The notes below the pieces were generated by a model. That model made no database searches. It had not been told where the DNA came from and saw only the letters and a program-made list of their open reading frames with translations. The translations under genes were made by a program, and so were the position numbers. 64,000 nt of DNA from Blastococcus xanthinilyticus (lineage in GTDB: Bacteria; Actinomycetota; Actinomycetes; Mycobacteriales; Geodermatophilaceae), in NCBI RefSeq assembly GCF_008124835.1, contig NZ_VNHW01000004.1:289414-353413 (forward strand), given 5' to 3'. The number at the start of each line of letters is the position of its first letter. Within the stretch, counting starts at the first letter, position 1. This document shows, in pieces, positions 54,285 through 62,416 of the stretch.

Positions 54285-54758
54285 ATGAACAACCCGCACG
54301 CCATCGCCTCCGCAGACGCCCACCTCGTCGGACTCCTCGTCCAGTCGTCCGACGTCGCGCACTGTGTCGCCCGGTCGATGCCGGACAAGTCATCCCCGAC
54401 CAGCGTGGACCTCGACGGCGTAGTCGTCCGCAAGGGACTGCTGCACCCACCCGACGACTGCGAAGGCGCTGCGTCGATGGAACTCAGAAGGCTCTTCCGG
54501 GACGCCGCCAACGGGTACACCCCTCCGGGCGCTGATAGCGAGTTCTTCGTGAGCACAACGCCAGCTGCTCCGACCGCAATGTCGGCTCTCCGGTTTATCC
54601 GTACGACCGTACGGGCATGCGGACGACCGACGTACTCCAATCGACCGACGTACTCCAATCGACCAACGTCTACCCATGCAGCGGTCCGGCGCCGCGGCCG
54701 CGGGCTGCTGCAACCACGCACATGTGACGTCACCGGCTGCGGCGAACGGCTCGCGTGA
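54285..54758 (+). CDS. Hypothetical protein, uncertain
   Basis: 157 residues from the ATG at 54285. Residues 1-85 (NPHAIASADAHLVGLLVQSS, DVAHCVARSMPDKSSPTSVD, GVVVRKGLLHPPDDCEGAAS) have strongly GC-biased third positions, as real genes here do. From about residue 95 the frame runs over a candidate operator and tandem repeats (RPTYSNRPTYSNRP), which is poor coding sequence. I suspect the 3' end of a small gene was replaced or the frame is read through by chance. No family recognised. Confidence 0.35.
   Translation: MNNPHAIASADAHLVGLLVQSSDVAHCVARSMPDKSSPTSVDLDGVVVRKGLLHPPDDCEGAASMELRRLFRDAANGYTPPGADSEFFVSTTPAAPTAMSALRFIRTTVRACGRPTYSNRPTYSNRPTSTHAAVRRRGRGLLQPRTCDVTGCGERLA
54605..54625. promoter_or_regulatory. 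Candidate ArsR operator D
   Basis: GACCGTACGGGCAT followed by GCGGACG, 199 bases before the second DUF305-like start. It matches operator B with a single difference. ArsR copy 1 or 2 could bind both. Confidence 0.6.
54625..54672. repeat. 18-bp tandem repeat, two full copies and a partial third
   Basis: GACCGACGTACTCCAATC occurs twice in direct succession (54625-54642 and 54643-54660), then GACCAACGTCTACC. It abuts operator D. The repeats may be extra binding sites or the result of slippage. Confidence 0.75.
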
Positions 54759-54823
54759 CGGCGCAGTCATTGGTTTTCGGAGTTCCTCCCCCACCGGCGA
54801 CAGCAAGGACGGAGATCGGATCC

Positions 54824-55420
54824 ATGGCGACCAAGAAGAGCGACGAGGCGAAGGAACACGGTCAGGACGGCGGCATGTCCCACGAGACGAAGATGTACCT
54901 GCGCTTCGCAGCCATGATCACGACGTCCATGGTCGTCATGTACTTCACGATGTTCGCCGGCACGTGGGAGTGGAGCCACGTCCGGTTCAGCGAGAGCCGC
55001 GTGTTCATGGCGGTCACCATGGGCGGCACCATGGGGCTGATCATGCTCGCGTGGATGCTCAACATGTACAAGAACTTGAAGGGCAACATCGCCATCGTGG
55101 CGGCGAGCCTGCTGCTGCTGGGTGGCGGCATCGCGCTGGACCGCAGCCAGACCACCGTGCAGGACTCCGCCTGGATGAGCGCGATGATCCCGCACCACTC
55201 GCTGGCAATCACCCGGTCCGAGCGCGCCGAGATCACCGACGTCCGCGTCTGCCAGCTCGCCGTCGAGATCATCAAGGCCCAGGAGCGCGAGATCGCCGAG
55301 ATGGAGTGGCTGATCCAGGACATCGAGGAGAACGGGGAGGCCGCCACGGCCGAGGAGGCGCAGGCCCGCGCCGTCCCCGACTTCGAGGGTTCGGCCCTGC
55401 GGGACTGCGCGTCGGAGTGA
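54824..55420 (+). CDS. Membrane DUF305-like protein (copy 2)
   Basis: 198 residues from the ATG at 54824, preceded by GGACGGAGATC exactly as in copy 1. Three membrane helices (LRFAAMITTSMVVMYFTMFA, FMAVTMGGTMGLIMLAWMLN, IAIVAASLLLLGGGIALDRS) precede the soluble WMSAMIPHHSLAITRSERAE motif and QEREIAEMEWLIQDIEENGE. The central 150 residues are nearly the same as the protein at 28951. Conserved Met-rich helices and the His pair suggest a metal or redox role. It lies downstream of the Csp gene with its own candidate operator. Confidence 0.82.
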   Translation: MATKKSDEAKEHGQDGGMSHETKMYLRFAAMITTSMVVMYFTMFAGTWEWSHVRFSESRVFMAVTMGGTMGLIMLAWMLNMYKNLKGNIAIVAASLLLLGGGIALDRSQTTVQDSAWMSAMIPHHSLAITRSERAEITDVRVCQLAVEIIKAQEREIAEMEWLIQDIEENGEAATAEEAQARAVPDFEGSALRDCASE

Positions 55421-55521
55421 TCGCGGTAAGGCCGGCCACATGCCCATGACGGTGGTGGGCTAAGTGGTGGATGTAGTCCTCACCGTGCTGGTCGGCGGTG
55501 GTGTGAATGCCACGAACCCCG

Positions 55522-55700
55522 TCACCCAGGGTCGGACGTCATCGGCGTCCTCCCCGGCGACGGGGACGACTCGAGCAGGGGCATCCGGCCGGTGGTCCCG
55601 GTCTGGTCCAGGACGACGGTGTCGACCCTGAGGGTGGACTCCAGCACCTTCGGGCCTTTGATGAGGATGCCCAGTTGCGCCACGTCCGGCACCCGCAGGG
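55522..55700 (-). pseudogene. Internal fragment of a copper-type P-type ATPase gene
   Basis: The minus strand reads AQLGILIKGPKVLESTLRVD TVVLDQTGT then TGRM, the phosphorylation-site region of CopA/CtpV-type ATPases. The invariant DKTGT is DQTGT here and two residues are missing after it. Homology continues briefly in another frame (VVPVAGEDADDV). Nothing of the transmembrane or hinge domains is present. In related genomes copA follows csoR-copZ, so this is a deletion relic of that gene. Confidence 0.7.
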
Positions 55701-55754
55701 CGGCGCCTCCCGAAGGGCACCGCCCCGGCCGTGCCGGCACAAGGCCGGTTTCGG

Positions 55755-55925
55755 TCAGCTGCCTGCGGTGCCGCCGCCCGCGTGACGGACGTCGGTATGT
55801 GCCGGTGACGGGGGCTGGTCACCAGCCGGACCGACGGGCCCGACGACGCCGCCGAGGCCGGTGGCCGCAGCGAAGACGATGAGGAAACCCGCCAGGTACG
55901 CGTCGACCTTGGCCGGAGTGCTCAC
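55755..55925 (-). CDS. Short membrane protein downstream of copZ
   Basis: 56 residues from the GTG at 55925, with GGGAGGGAG upstream. STPAKVDAYLAGFLIVFAAA TGLGGVVGPVGPAG is a basic start followed by one hydrophobic segment; the remainder (PSPAHTDVRHAGGGTAGS) is probably outside. Similar starts (short anchor, then VGPVGPA) head longer heavy-metal-associated proteins in related actinobacteria, so this may be a truncated version. Confidence 0.55.
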   Translation of the reverse strand: MSTPAKVDAYLAGFLIVFAAATGLGGVVGPVGPAGDQPPSPAHTDVRHAGGGTAGS

Positions 55926-55979
55926 ATGAAGCTCCCTCCCCAGCGGTACCGCGCGACCGGCTTCCGGGCGCAGACACTT

Positions 55980-56246
55980 TCAGCTGCAGCCGCAGCCGCA
56001 CCCGGACGTCTGGCCACCAGCCCCTGCCAGCAGGTTGGCGGGCTCGGCCACCTGATAGCCCGCCTCTTCAACGGCGGCGCGCACAGCACCGTCGTCCACA
56101 TCGGCCACCGTGCTGACGGTGAGTCCACCGGTGGCGAGGTCGACGTTGACGTCGGTGACGCCGGGAACCTGGCTGACCTCTTCGGTCACGGAGTTGACGC
56201 AGTGGCCGCAGGTCATGCCGACGACCTTGTACGTGGCGGTGCTCAT
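55980..56246 (-). CDS. copZ: CopZ-like heavy-metal-associated copper chaperone
   Basis: 88 residues from the ATG at 56246. The HMA domain is complete: YKVVGMTCGHCVNSVTEEVS carries the MxCxxC copper site, and VDLATGGLTVSTVADVDDGA and VRAAVEEAGYQV finish the fold. A Cys-rich tail GCGCGCS gives three extra Cys and could add metal sites. It shuttles Cu(I) to an exporter in the cytoplasm. It lies just downstream of csoR. The normal partner CopA is only a fragment here. Confidence 0.9.
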   Translation of the reverse strand: MSTATYKVVGMTCGHCVNSVTEEVSQVPGVTDVNVDLATGGLTVSTVADVDDGAVRAAVEEAGYQVAEPANLLAGAGGQTSGCGCGCS

Positions 56247-56313
56247 CTCGGATGGTCCTTTCGATTCCTTGTGGGCGTGCATTGGCGTGGGTGCTGGTTC
56301 GGGTGGTTTCGTC

Positions 56314-56625
56314 TCAGGAGCGGACCAGGCGGGCGATGGCCTCGGTCGCCTCGCGGATCTTCACGTCGGCTTCGGCGCCGCCGACTGCGGCCGCCCGCAC
56401 AACGCAATGACTCATGTGCTCCTCGAGCAGTCCGAACGCGACTGATTGGAGAGCCTTCGTGCTCGCCGGCACCTGCGTGAGGATGTCGATGCAGTACTGC
56501 TCCTCCTCGACCATGCACTGGAGGCCTCGAACCTGCCCTTCGATCCGGCGAAGACGCTTGAGGTAGTCGTCCCTGCGCTGGATGTAGCCGTGAGCACTGC
56601 CCGCCTCTGCGAGGTCCGTGTCATC
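56314..56625 (-). pseudogene. csoR: CsoR copper-sensing repressor gene lacking an in-frame start
   Basis: The CsoR frame reads GYIQRRDDYLKRLRRIEGQV, RGLQCMVEEEQYCIDILTQV, KALQSVAFGLLEEHMSHCVV and REATEAIARLVRS. The Cu(I) ligands C (YCID), H and C (HMSHC) are present. A TGA lies in this frame at 56638-56640, and from there to 56515 I find no ATG, GTG or TTG. The ATG at 56624, directly after GGAGGAGG, is out of frame by one base. Either one base is wrong near 56585-56620 or the gene is dead. The first usable Met is inside the fold (QCMVEE). Confidence 0.75.
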
Positions 56626-56640
56626 CTCCTCCGCGGTTCA

Positions 56641-56659
56641 GATACCCCCCACCGGTATC
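56641..56659. promoter_or_regulatory. Probable CsoR operator
   Basis: GATACCCCCCACCGGTATC: inverted GATACC/GGTATC arms around a C-rich centre, the usual form of CsoR boxes. It lies immediately upstream of csoR and copZ. A second G/C block, ATGCCCCCCGGGGG, follows at about 56674. The intact box suggests regulation was functional until recently. Confidence 0.6.
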
Positions 56660-56790
56660 GACAAGTCGAACTTATGCCCCCCGGGGGTTGGAGCGCAAGA
56701 CACTTTCAGCGCTCCTCGAGGAGGACCCGGGCGGCACGGTCCCGGAGGGCTTGCGGGGGCCCCGCAAGGCGCCGGGCACCCCGCCATGCC

Positions 56791-57657
56791 TCAGTCCTGC
56801 AGGACGACATCGAAAGTCAGTCCGCCATCGTCCGACTCCACCAGCGCCGTAGTCGTGACGACGGCGATCCGCAGCGAGCCCTCCGCCGAGGAGCTTGCCG
56901 CCACTGCCTGCGGCGGTGATCCCAGCCGGGGTCCCGGCTGCCAGGTCATGGCTCCGTCCGCGCTCGTCCACACCGAACCGGACGGGTCCACCCCCGCGAC
57001 GTTCATGCCGTCGTCAGCCCAGTCGACCACCTGGAGGAGCGGCGCACCGTCGTTCCGGACCCACGAGCCCCCGCTGTCGAGGGAGCTGAGGAGACCTTGT
57101 TGGGTGGTAGCGAGGACCGTCCGCCCGTCGGGTGCCGCGGCAAGGGACGCCGGAGCGGCCGGTATCAGTAGTTGCTCCCACTCGTCACCGTCGGCGCTAC
57201 GCACGAGTGAGCCGTCGTAACCGAGGACCCCCGCGTCGCTGACCGTCAGCGCATGAAAGTCGGACTCGCCCTGCCGGGAGCGGGCCTCCCACGTCCGGCC
57301 GCCGTCCGTCGACTCGATCAGTCCGACCGGCTCTGGCAGATCGACGTCCGGCCCGGGATGCCCGGAGGCGAGGAAGTGCCCCGGTCCGCGGACGGCGAAG
57401 CCCATCAGGTCGATGACCGGGCCGATATGGGTCGACTCTCCGTCATCGCCCACTTCGAAAAGCCCGTCGTGCGTGGCCAGGAGCAGTCGCCCGTCAGCTG
57501 GGTCGATCGCGACACCGTGGATGTGGCTGGACGGCAGCATGCCGGCCGTCGCTCCAGTTGCCTCGGCTTCCGACTGCGCGGACGAGGAGGTGCAACCAGC
57601 GACGAGCAGCGCGGTGGCGGCCGCTGCTGCCGTCACCGCCAAGGGGCGCCGCAACAT
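56791..57657 (-). CDS. BNR-repeat/F510_1955-type lipoprotein
   Basis: 288 residues from the ATG at 57657 (longer starts at 57702 or 57720 would overlap the repaired ccdA end). A lipoprotein signal ends LLVAGCTSS. The mature part has repeated beta-propeller motifs with Asp-box form: IESTDGGRTWEARSR, SSLDSGGSWVRND, WTSADGAMTWQPG, ESDDGGLTFDV, and the start HIHGVAIDPADGRLLLATHD. This F510_1955 glycosylhydrolase-like family is often beside copper and DUF305 genes in actinobacteria. A real hydrolase activity is not shown by sequence. Confidence 0.8.
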   Translation of the reverse strand: MLRRPLAVTAAAAATALLVAGCTSSSAQSEAEATGATAGMLPSSHIHGVAIDPADGRLLLATHDGLFEVGDDGESTHIGPVIDLMGFAVRGPGHFLASGHPGPDVDLPEPVGLIESTDGGRTWEARSRQGESDFHALTVSDAGVLGYDGSLVRSADGDEWEQLLIPAAPASLAAAPDGRTVLATTQQGLLSSLDSGGSWVRNDGAPLLQVVDWADDGMNVAGVDPSGSVWTSADGAMTWQPGPRLGSPPQAVAASSSAEGSLRIAVVTTTALVESDDGGLTFDVVLQD

Positions 57658-57680
57658 CCCCGCCAGCGAGTACTTGTCGG

Positions 57681-58540
57681 TCACAGAAATGACTCTCCCC
57701 ATCCCGTGGCCGCGAGCCATGCCCGAAGCCAGAACATCAATCCATCCCAGTACCCGCTGACGAGCAGTAGGCCGAGCACGATCACAGGCCGCCGCCGATC
57801 CGTGTCACGGTGCGGGCATGTCGGCGCGCCCAGGTCGATACGCCCACGACGCGGCGGGCACCGAGCGCCATCGCCACGAAAGGGATTCCCAAGCCGAGGT
57901 AATAGGCCAATCCGAGCACTGCCCCACGAAGTGCGGAGGCCTCCGCATAGGCGAGGGTGTTGACCGCGGCAAGCGTGGGCCCCAGGCACGGCGTCCACCC
58001 CAGCCCGAAGACGACTCCGAGCACCGGCGCGCCGGCCAGGCCGCCGGACGGCCGGTGGTGCAGACGGCGTTCCCGCTGCAACCAGGGAAGGGCGCCGAGG
58101 AATGCCAACCCCATGCCGATGGTCACGACACCGGCCACCCGGGTCAGCACCGGCGCCCACTCCAGCAGGAGCCGACCCAGGCCACCGAACAGGGCGCCGA
58201 AAGAGATGAACACTGCGCTGAAGCCGGAGACGAAGAGCAGGGATCCGATCAGCATCCTTCGTCTGTCGGGGCTGCGAACCGCCGTCCTGACGGCGCCCGT
58301 ACCGGCCTCGGCGGCTGCGGCCCCCGTCCCGGGAGCGGGTCCGGCTCTCTGTCCCCCCGGTTCTTCCGCTTCGACGGCCGTTCCGGCAAGCCCCGCGATG
58401 TAGCCGACGTATCCCGGGACCAGGGGCAGACAGCAGGGTGAGGCGAAGCTGATCAGTCCGACCAGCGCCGCGACGGCGAAAGCCACCAGCAACGACCCAT
58501 CGGTGACGATGCCGGCGAACATGCTTCCGAGGTCGGTCAT
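57681..58540 (-). CDS. ccdA: CcdA-type thiol-disulfide transporter, C-terminus frameshifted
   Basis: The frame from the ATG at 58540 gives 252 residues with six helices. LISFASPCCLPLVPGYVGYI and FGLGWTPCLGPTLAAVNTLA hold the two conserved Cys that relay electrons across the membrane. A Gly/Ala/Pro loop (about residues 57-95) is unusually long. The frame stops at 57782. The expected last helix, VIVLGLLLVSGYWDGLMFWL then RAWLAATGWGESFL, lies in the next frame and ends at 57681. A single missing base near 57785 explains this. It passes reducing power to the TlpA-like protein encoded just upstream. Confidence 0.82.
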
Positions 58541-59157
58541 CCTCCGGTCTCCTGCAGGAGGCTTGACAGCACCGACTGAAGGTCTTCTCGTGTCACGGCC
58601 CCGGTATAGACACCAGCCACTCGTCCTTCCGTGTCGAGCACGATGGTCGACGGGACGACGTTGGCCGGGAAGCCACGGAAGGCCATCGCGACCTCGCCCC
58701 GCGGGTCGAACATCGACGGATACTCCGCGTCCACCTTGGTCATGAAGGCGCTGGCCATCTGCCGGTCGTCTTTCACGTCTACGCCGAGGAACTGCACGCC
58801 TTCGTCACGGAGCTCGGCGTAGACGTCCTGGAATTCGGGAGTCTCGACGCGGCAGGGCGCGCACCACGATCCCCAGAAGTTGATCACGGCAATATCCCCA
58901 GCCAGGTCGGCCGAGTCGAACGGGGTGCCATCGAGAAGTTCGCCACTGAAGGATGGCGCGACCGCGCGACTGGTGGCTTCGATCGCCTGGCCAGCAGGGG
59001 TAGCGCCGTTGAACTCGTAGCGAGTCCCGGGCGTCGTCTGGTCGACGTCGCTGGACGAGCAACCGGTGAGGGTGACGAACAGGGCCGAGACGACCACGAG
59101 TGCGAGACGGCGAGACGCACGAACAGATCCAACTGGGCGACGCATGCCAGCGTGCAT
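58537..59157 (-). CDS. TlpA/ResA-type thioredoxin-like lipoprotein
   Basis: 206 residues. A lipoprotein signal ends VTLTGCSSS. The thioredoxin fold has INFWGSWCAPCRVETPEFQD with the CAPC active site near residue 103, and VVPSTIVLDTEGRVAGVYTG with the cis-Pro. The protein is anchored outside and reduces cytochrome c or copper-site Cys pairs. Its stop overlaps the ccdA start (ATGA), the usual electron-donor pairing. AGGACT precedes the ATG at 59157. Confidence 0.9.
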   Translation of the reverse strand: MHAGMRRPVGSVRASRRLALVVVSALFVTLTGCSSSDVDQTTPGTRYEFNGATPAGQAIEATSRAVAPSFSGELLDGTPFDSADLAGDIAVINFWGSWCAPCRVETPEFQDVYAELRDEGVQFLGVDVKDDRQMASAFMTKVDAEYPSMFDPRGEVAMAFRGFPANVVPSTIVLDTEGRVAGVYTGAVTREDLQSVLSSLLQETGG

Positions 59158-59277
59158 GAGTAGTCCTTCGAGACGGAGAGGCTGACGTTGAGGGCGCGTT
59201 CGGCCCTTCGGCCGAAGCGCGAAGCTGTCGACGAGTGGCGCTGTCCCGCATCCGGAACAGCGCCACCCGTCGCGGTA

Positions 59278-59913
59278 TCAGCCGCCCAGCTCAGTCAGCA
59301 GCGTCTGCATCTCCTCGATCTCAGCGGTCTGAGACTCGACGATCTCCCGGGCCATATCGACGGCGTCCGGATTGGAACCGTCGGCGATCTCGGTCTCGGC
59401 CATGTCCACGGCGCCCTGGTGGTGCGGAATCATCATCTCGAGGAACATGCGATCGAACTCAGCGCCGGAGGTGGAATCCAGCGCCGTCATGTCCTCCTCG
59501 GTCATGCCTTCCATGTCCATGCCGCCGGAGCCGTGGTCCATGCCGCCCATGTCGTCCTCGGGCAGTGGCTCGCCCCACGCTTCGAGCCAGCCGGTCATCG
59601 TCTCGATTTCCGGCCCCTGCGCGGCCTCGATGCGATTGGCCAGGTCGATCACCCTCGGGTCGTAGGCCCGGCCATCGGCTAGCTGAGCCATGCGGAGGGC
59701 CCCCTCGTGGTGCGGGAGCATGCCCTGGACGAAGGCCACGTCGGCGTCGTTGTGGGCGGTGGCGTCGTCGGCCGAGGTATCGGCGGTGGCGCTGCTCTCG
59801 GAGCTGCTCGCGGTGCTGGAGCCTTCGCCGTCGTTGGAGCAGCCCGCCAGCACGATGGCGCCTGCCATGAGGCCGCCAGCAAGGCGGACAAGTCGAGCGG
59901 TGGTGCGCGTCAT
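59278..59913 (-). CDS. DUF305 lipoprotein
   Basis: 211 residues from the ATG at 59913 (AGGAGA upstream). A lipoprotein signal ends IVLAGCSND, then a Ser/Ala linker. The DUF305 domain has both repeats: VAFVQGMLPHHEGALRMAQL and RMFLEMMIPHHQGAVDMAET. A Met/His/Gly loop between them (DDMGGMDHGSGGMDMEGM) includes MDHGSG, the same hexapeptide as in the nuo-operon repeats. The protein is extracytoplasmic and likely binds copper. It lies in the same direction as the tlpA-ccdA genes. Confidence 0.9.
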   Translation of the reverse strand: MTRTTARLVRLAGGLMAGAIVLAGCSNDGEGSSTASSSESSATADTSADDATAHNDADVAFVQGMLPHHEGALRMAQLADGRAYDPRVIDLANRIEAAQGPEIETMTGWLEAWGEPLPEDDMGGMDHGSGGMDMEGMTEEDMTALDSTSGAEFDRMFLEMMIPHHQGAVDMAETEIADGSNPDAVDMAREIVESQTAEIEEMQTLLTELGG

Positions 59914-59994
59914 TGCAAGTCTCCTGGGTTGGTGTCATAGGCGTGCAGAACGGACCCGACCGAGCACATGGGCTGGTGGGTCTGGGCACTCGGC

Positions 59995-60444
59995 CTAGAT
60001 CCGGAGGAGACAGAGAGCGGAGAGATCCGGTGGCCGCGGGAGCCTGGACCACCAGGTGTGCCACAGCGCAGAAGGCGCCCTGGCGCGGACGATGGACACT
60101 GGCGCTCGTCGGACCAGCGCAGCCACGCCCAGCAGGACCACGCCGGTCAGCAGCACCGCGAGACAGACCGCCCCGAAGGCGGCACCGGGCATCGGCGGAT
60201 TTTCGTGCAGCAGACCGGACATGGCGGCGACGGAGCCCCCGCCCGGGACGACGCCGGACAACTGATGCCCCACGACCGTGGAGCCCGGCCAGAGCGGCTC
60301 TGCCAACGCGGCGCCGTGGACCACGGTCATCGCAGATGCCGCCGTCCCGTGGCCGGCGTCCATGTCGGCCGCCATGCACTGAACACCGCGCATGGAGAAG
60401 ACAGCAGCGAGCAGCAGCAGCACCCACATACGTCGCGTCGACAT
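59995..60444 (-). CDS. DUF6153-like small membrane protein
   Basis: 149 residues from the ATG at 60444. An N-terminal helix (MWVLLLLAAVFSMRGVQCMA) is followed by a Met/His-containing external loop (DMDAGHGTAASAMTVVHGAA and MSGLLHENPPMPG) and a second helix (FGAVCLAVLLTGVVLLGVAA), then a basic Trp-rich cytoplasmic end. This layout matches small proteins found upstream of DUF305 genes in many actinobacteria. Function unknown; a metal-related membrane role is inferred. Confidence 0.65.
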   Translation of the reverse strand: MSTRRMWVLLLLAAVFSMRGVQCMAADMDAGHGTAASAMTVVHGAALAEPLWPGSTVVGHQLSGVVPGGGSVAAMSGLLHENPPMPGAAFGAVCLAVLLTGVVLLGVAALVRRAPVSIVRARAPSALWHTWWSRLPRPPDLSALCLLRI

Positions 60445-60469
60445 GCCACCCCCCAACGACTGACTCCAG

Positions 60470-60487
60470 ACTACTAGGCCGCGTAGT
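60470..60487. promoter_or_regulatory. Candidate BlaI/CopY-type operator
   Basis: ACTAC-N8-GTAGT inverted repeat 26 bases upstream of the first gene of the DUF6153-DUF305-tlpA-ccdA set. The arms resemble the TACTA/GTAGT half-sites bound by BlaI-family repressors, one of which is encoded at 62054. Confidence 0.45.
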
Positions 60488-60554
60488 ACTTCCTGTCGTC
60501 ATGAGGCTGGCCGGCGAGGCGGTCCGCCTCCGCCGACTGTTCGAGGCCCAGCCC

Positions 60555-61601
60555 TCAGACGATGCGTCGCGCCCCCGCGTAACCCGACATGTCGACGGAG
60601 CCGACCTTGACGGGTTCACCGAACGTGGATGCGTGAACCATCTGGCCACCGCCGATATAGATGCCGATGTGGCTGACCGGGCTGTAGAAGTAGACGAGGT
60701 CCCCGGGCTGGAGCTCCGCCCGCGAGACCGCCTGCCCCGTGGCGGCCTGCATCCTGCTGGAGTGCGGCAGCGGTATCCCCGCTGCGGCGAAGGCGTATTG
60801 GGTCAGCCCGGAGCAGTCGAACGAGTCGGGTCCCGCCGCGGCCCAGACGTAGGGGTCCCCGAGCTGGGCCATCGCGGTGTCGACGGCGGTCTGCGCGGCA
60901 GCACTGTTGGCCACCACTGCACTGGGCGGCGCCGCCGCCAGCGTCCGTCCGCCGTGCGCGGCGTCCGCCTCTTCCTGCTGAGCGGCGGTGAGCGCCGTGT
61001 ACTGGGCTTGGTAGTCGGCGATCTCCGATTGGAGACCTGCCTGCTGTGCGGTGACCTTGTCAACCTGCTGCTGGGCCTCGGCAGCCGCCTTCTCGGCCGA
61101 CGCCTGCGCTTCCTCGGCCGCTGCCTGGGCCCTGGCGACCCGGTCGACGACGTCGTTGTGGTGACCCGCCACTGACTCCAAGAGGGCGACTCGGTCGAGG
61201 AATTCCTCGGGGGATCCGCTGGTCATGAACGCCTGAAGGGCGCCGAAGCCGTCTCCGGTGTACGCGGTCTGTGCGACGCCTGCCAGTTGGTCCCTGAGCA
61301 CGACGAGTTCCGCCTCGGCCGCGGTGACTTCGTCCTCGGCTGCCGCCGCGGCGGCCTGCTGGGACTGGAGGTTCTCCCGCGCCTCGTTGAACTGCTCGGT
61401 GAGGACTTCCAGCTGGTGGCCGCGCTCGGCGACGAGAGAAGCTGCATCCTCCACTGTGGCGGGGTCACCCGGGGCCGCTGCGGCAGGGGCGGAAGCGAGA
61501 TCGATCCCGACGACGGCGATGACAGCAAGCAGCAGGCTGCGCTTCCGCCAGTGTCGGGTGGAACGGGGCAAGGGCGTACACACGCGATGGGTAGTCGCCA
61601 C
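60555..61601 (-). CDS. Secreted NlpC/P60 peptidoglycan endopeptidase with coiled coil
   Basis: 348 residues from the GTG at 61601 with GGAGAG upstream. A signal peptide ends ASAPAAAAP. Residues 50-215 form a long coiled coil (VLTEQFNEARENLQSQQAAA, ASAEKAAAEAQQQVDKVTAQ). The C-terminal NlpC/P60 domain has the catalytic Cys in PDSFDCSGLTQYAF, His in VSHIGIYIGGG and another His in MVHAST. Such RipA-like enzymes cut the stem peptide in cell-wall remodelling and are held inactive by the coiled coil. Confidence 0.9.
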   Translation of the reverse strand: MATTHRVCTPLPRSTRHWRKRSLLLAVIAVVGIDLASAPAAAAPGDPATVEDAASLVAERGHQLEVLTEQFNEARENLQSQQAAAAAAEDEVTAAEAELVVLRDQLAGVAQTAYTGDGFGALQAFMTSGSPEEFLDRVALLESVAGHHNDVVDRVARAQAAAEEAQASAEKAAAEAQQQVDKVTAQQAGLQSEIADYQAQYTALTAAQQEEADAAHGGRTLAAAPPSAVVANSAAAQTAVDTAMAQLGDPYVWAAAGPDSFDCSGLTQYAFAAAGIPLPHSSRMQAATGQAVSRAELQPGDLVYFYSPVSHIGIYIGGGQMVHASTFGEPVKVGSVDMSGYAGARRIV

Positions 61602-61841
61602 GTCGGGCGGCTCTCCTGTCTTCCAGTGGCCGCCTACCGAGTTAGCTGACGGATTCGGGCGGGAAGACGCCCTACCTGCGGCCGACAGTTCGGCGCGCAG
61701 GATTCACCCCAGTACTGCGATGGGTCCCCGGTCCCGGACGGTCGCCCGTACTGGGTTCGGCGGCGCCCGGACGGGCCCTCCGTGTGCGGAGGACGACTGC
61801 CGAACCGGGCCTGGCCAACATAGGTCCGTGACCGTTCCGTG

Positions 61842-61866
61842 ACAACTATGCGGGGCAAATAGTTGT
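61842..61866. promoter_or_regulatory. Perfect inverted repeat upstream of the BlaI gene
   Basis: ACAACTAT-N9-ATAGTTGT, 8-bp arms, 188 bases before the BlaI-family start and 241 bases before the NlpC/P60 start on the other strand. It is the AT-rich centre of the 450-base gap 61602-62053, which otherwise shows no gene. It could be the BlaI operator or belong to the cell-wall gene. Confidence 0.5.
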
Positions 61867-62053
61867 TGCTCCGTCCGCCCGCGTTTCCCGGCCCTTGCGA
61901 GCCGCCGAGGCCATCCTGGGTGGAGGTCCTCTCTCGCTGACTGCCAGTAGGGTGCGGCGACCGATGAACCGCCGGGCGCACAAGCCCGATCCGGACACGA
62001 CTCCACCGCTCCTGGCATGGAGAGCGTGCTCGGGCACTAACGAAGGAGCACCG

Positions 62054-62416
62054 GTGCCACCGCTGGGCAAACTGGAGGCGGCCGTCATGGGCATCCTGTG
62101 GTCGGCCGACGGCGCACTGACCGTGCGGGAGGTTCTCGAACGACTGCCCGTGACGCGGAACCTGGCCTACACCACGGTCATGACGGTGTTGAGCACGCTC
62201 CACCGCAAGGGGATGGTGGATCGCGAAGCGGTCGGCCGCGCGTACAGCTACCTCCCGGCACGAAGCCGGGAAGCAGCCGCTGCGGCGTCACTGCGAGAGA
62301 TCCTCGAGGCCTCGGAGGATCCCCGGTCAGTCCTGCTGCACTTCGCCGCAACCGCGACCGACGAGGAATCTCAAGTCCTGCGTGACGGCCTCTCCAAGCG
62401 GAGCTCCGAACTATGA
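62054..62416 (+). CDS. BlaI/MecI/CopY-family repressor
   Basis: 120 residues from the GTG at 62054 with AAGGAG upstream. The winged helix is standard: LGKLEAAVMGILWSADGALT, VREVLERLPVTRNLAYTTVM, VLSTLHRKGMVDREAVGRAY. A dimerisation helix bundle follows. The family represses beta-lactamase, copper or cell-envelope genes and is released by proteolysis or metal. The stop overlaps the M56 peptidase start (ATGA), the classic sensor pairing, so proteolytic release is likely. Confidence 0.9.
   Translation: MPPLGKLEAAVMGILWSADGALTVREVLERLPVTRNLAYTTVMTVLSTLHRKGMVDREAVGRAYSYLPARSREAAAAASLREILEASEDPRSVLLHFAATATDEESQVLRDGLSKRSSEL

Noticed and set aside
56412..56624. Frame starting MTRTSQRRAV at the csoR ribosome site
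   Set aside because: It has the start codon but not the CsoR sequence; the CsoR residues are in a neighbouring frame, so this is recorded as a frameshift and not as a separate gene.
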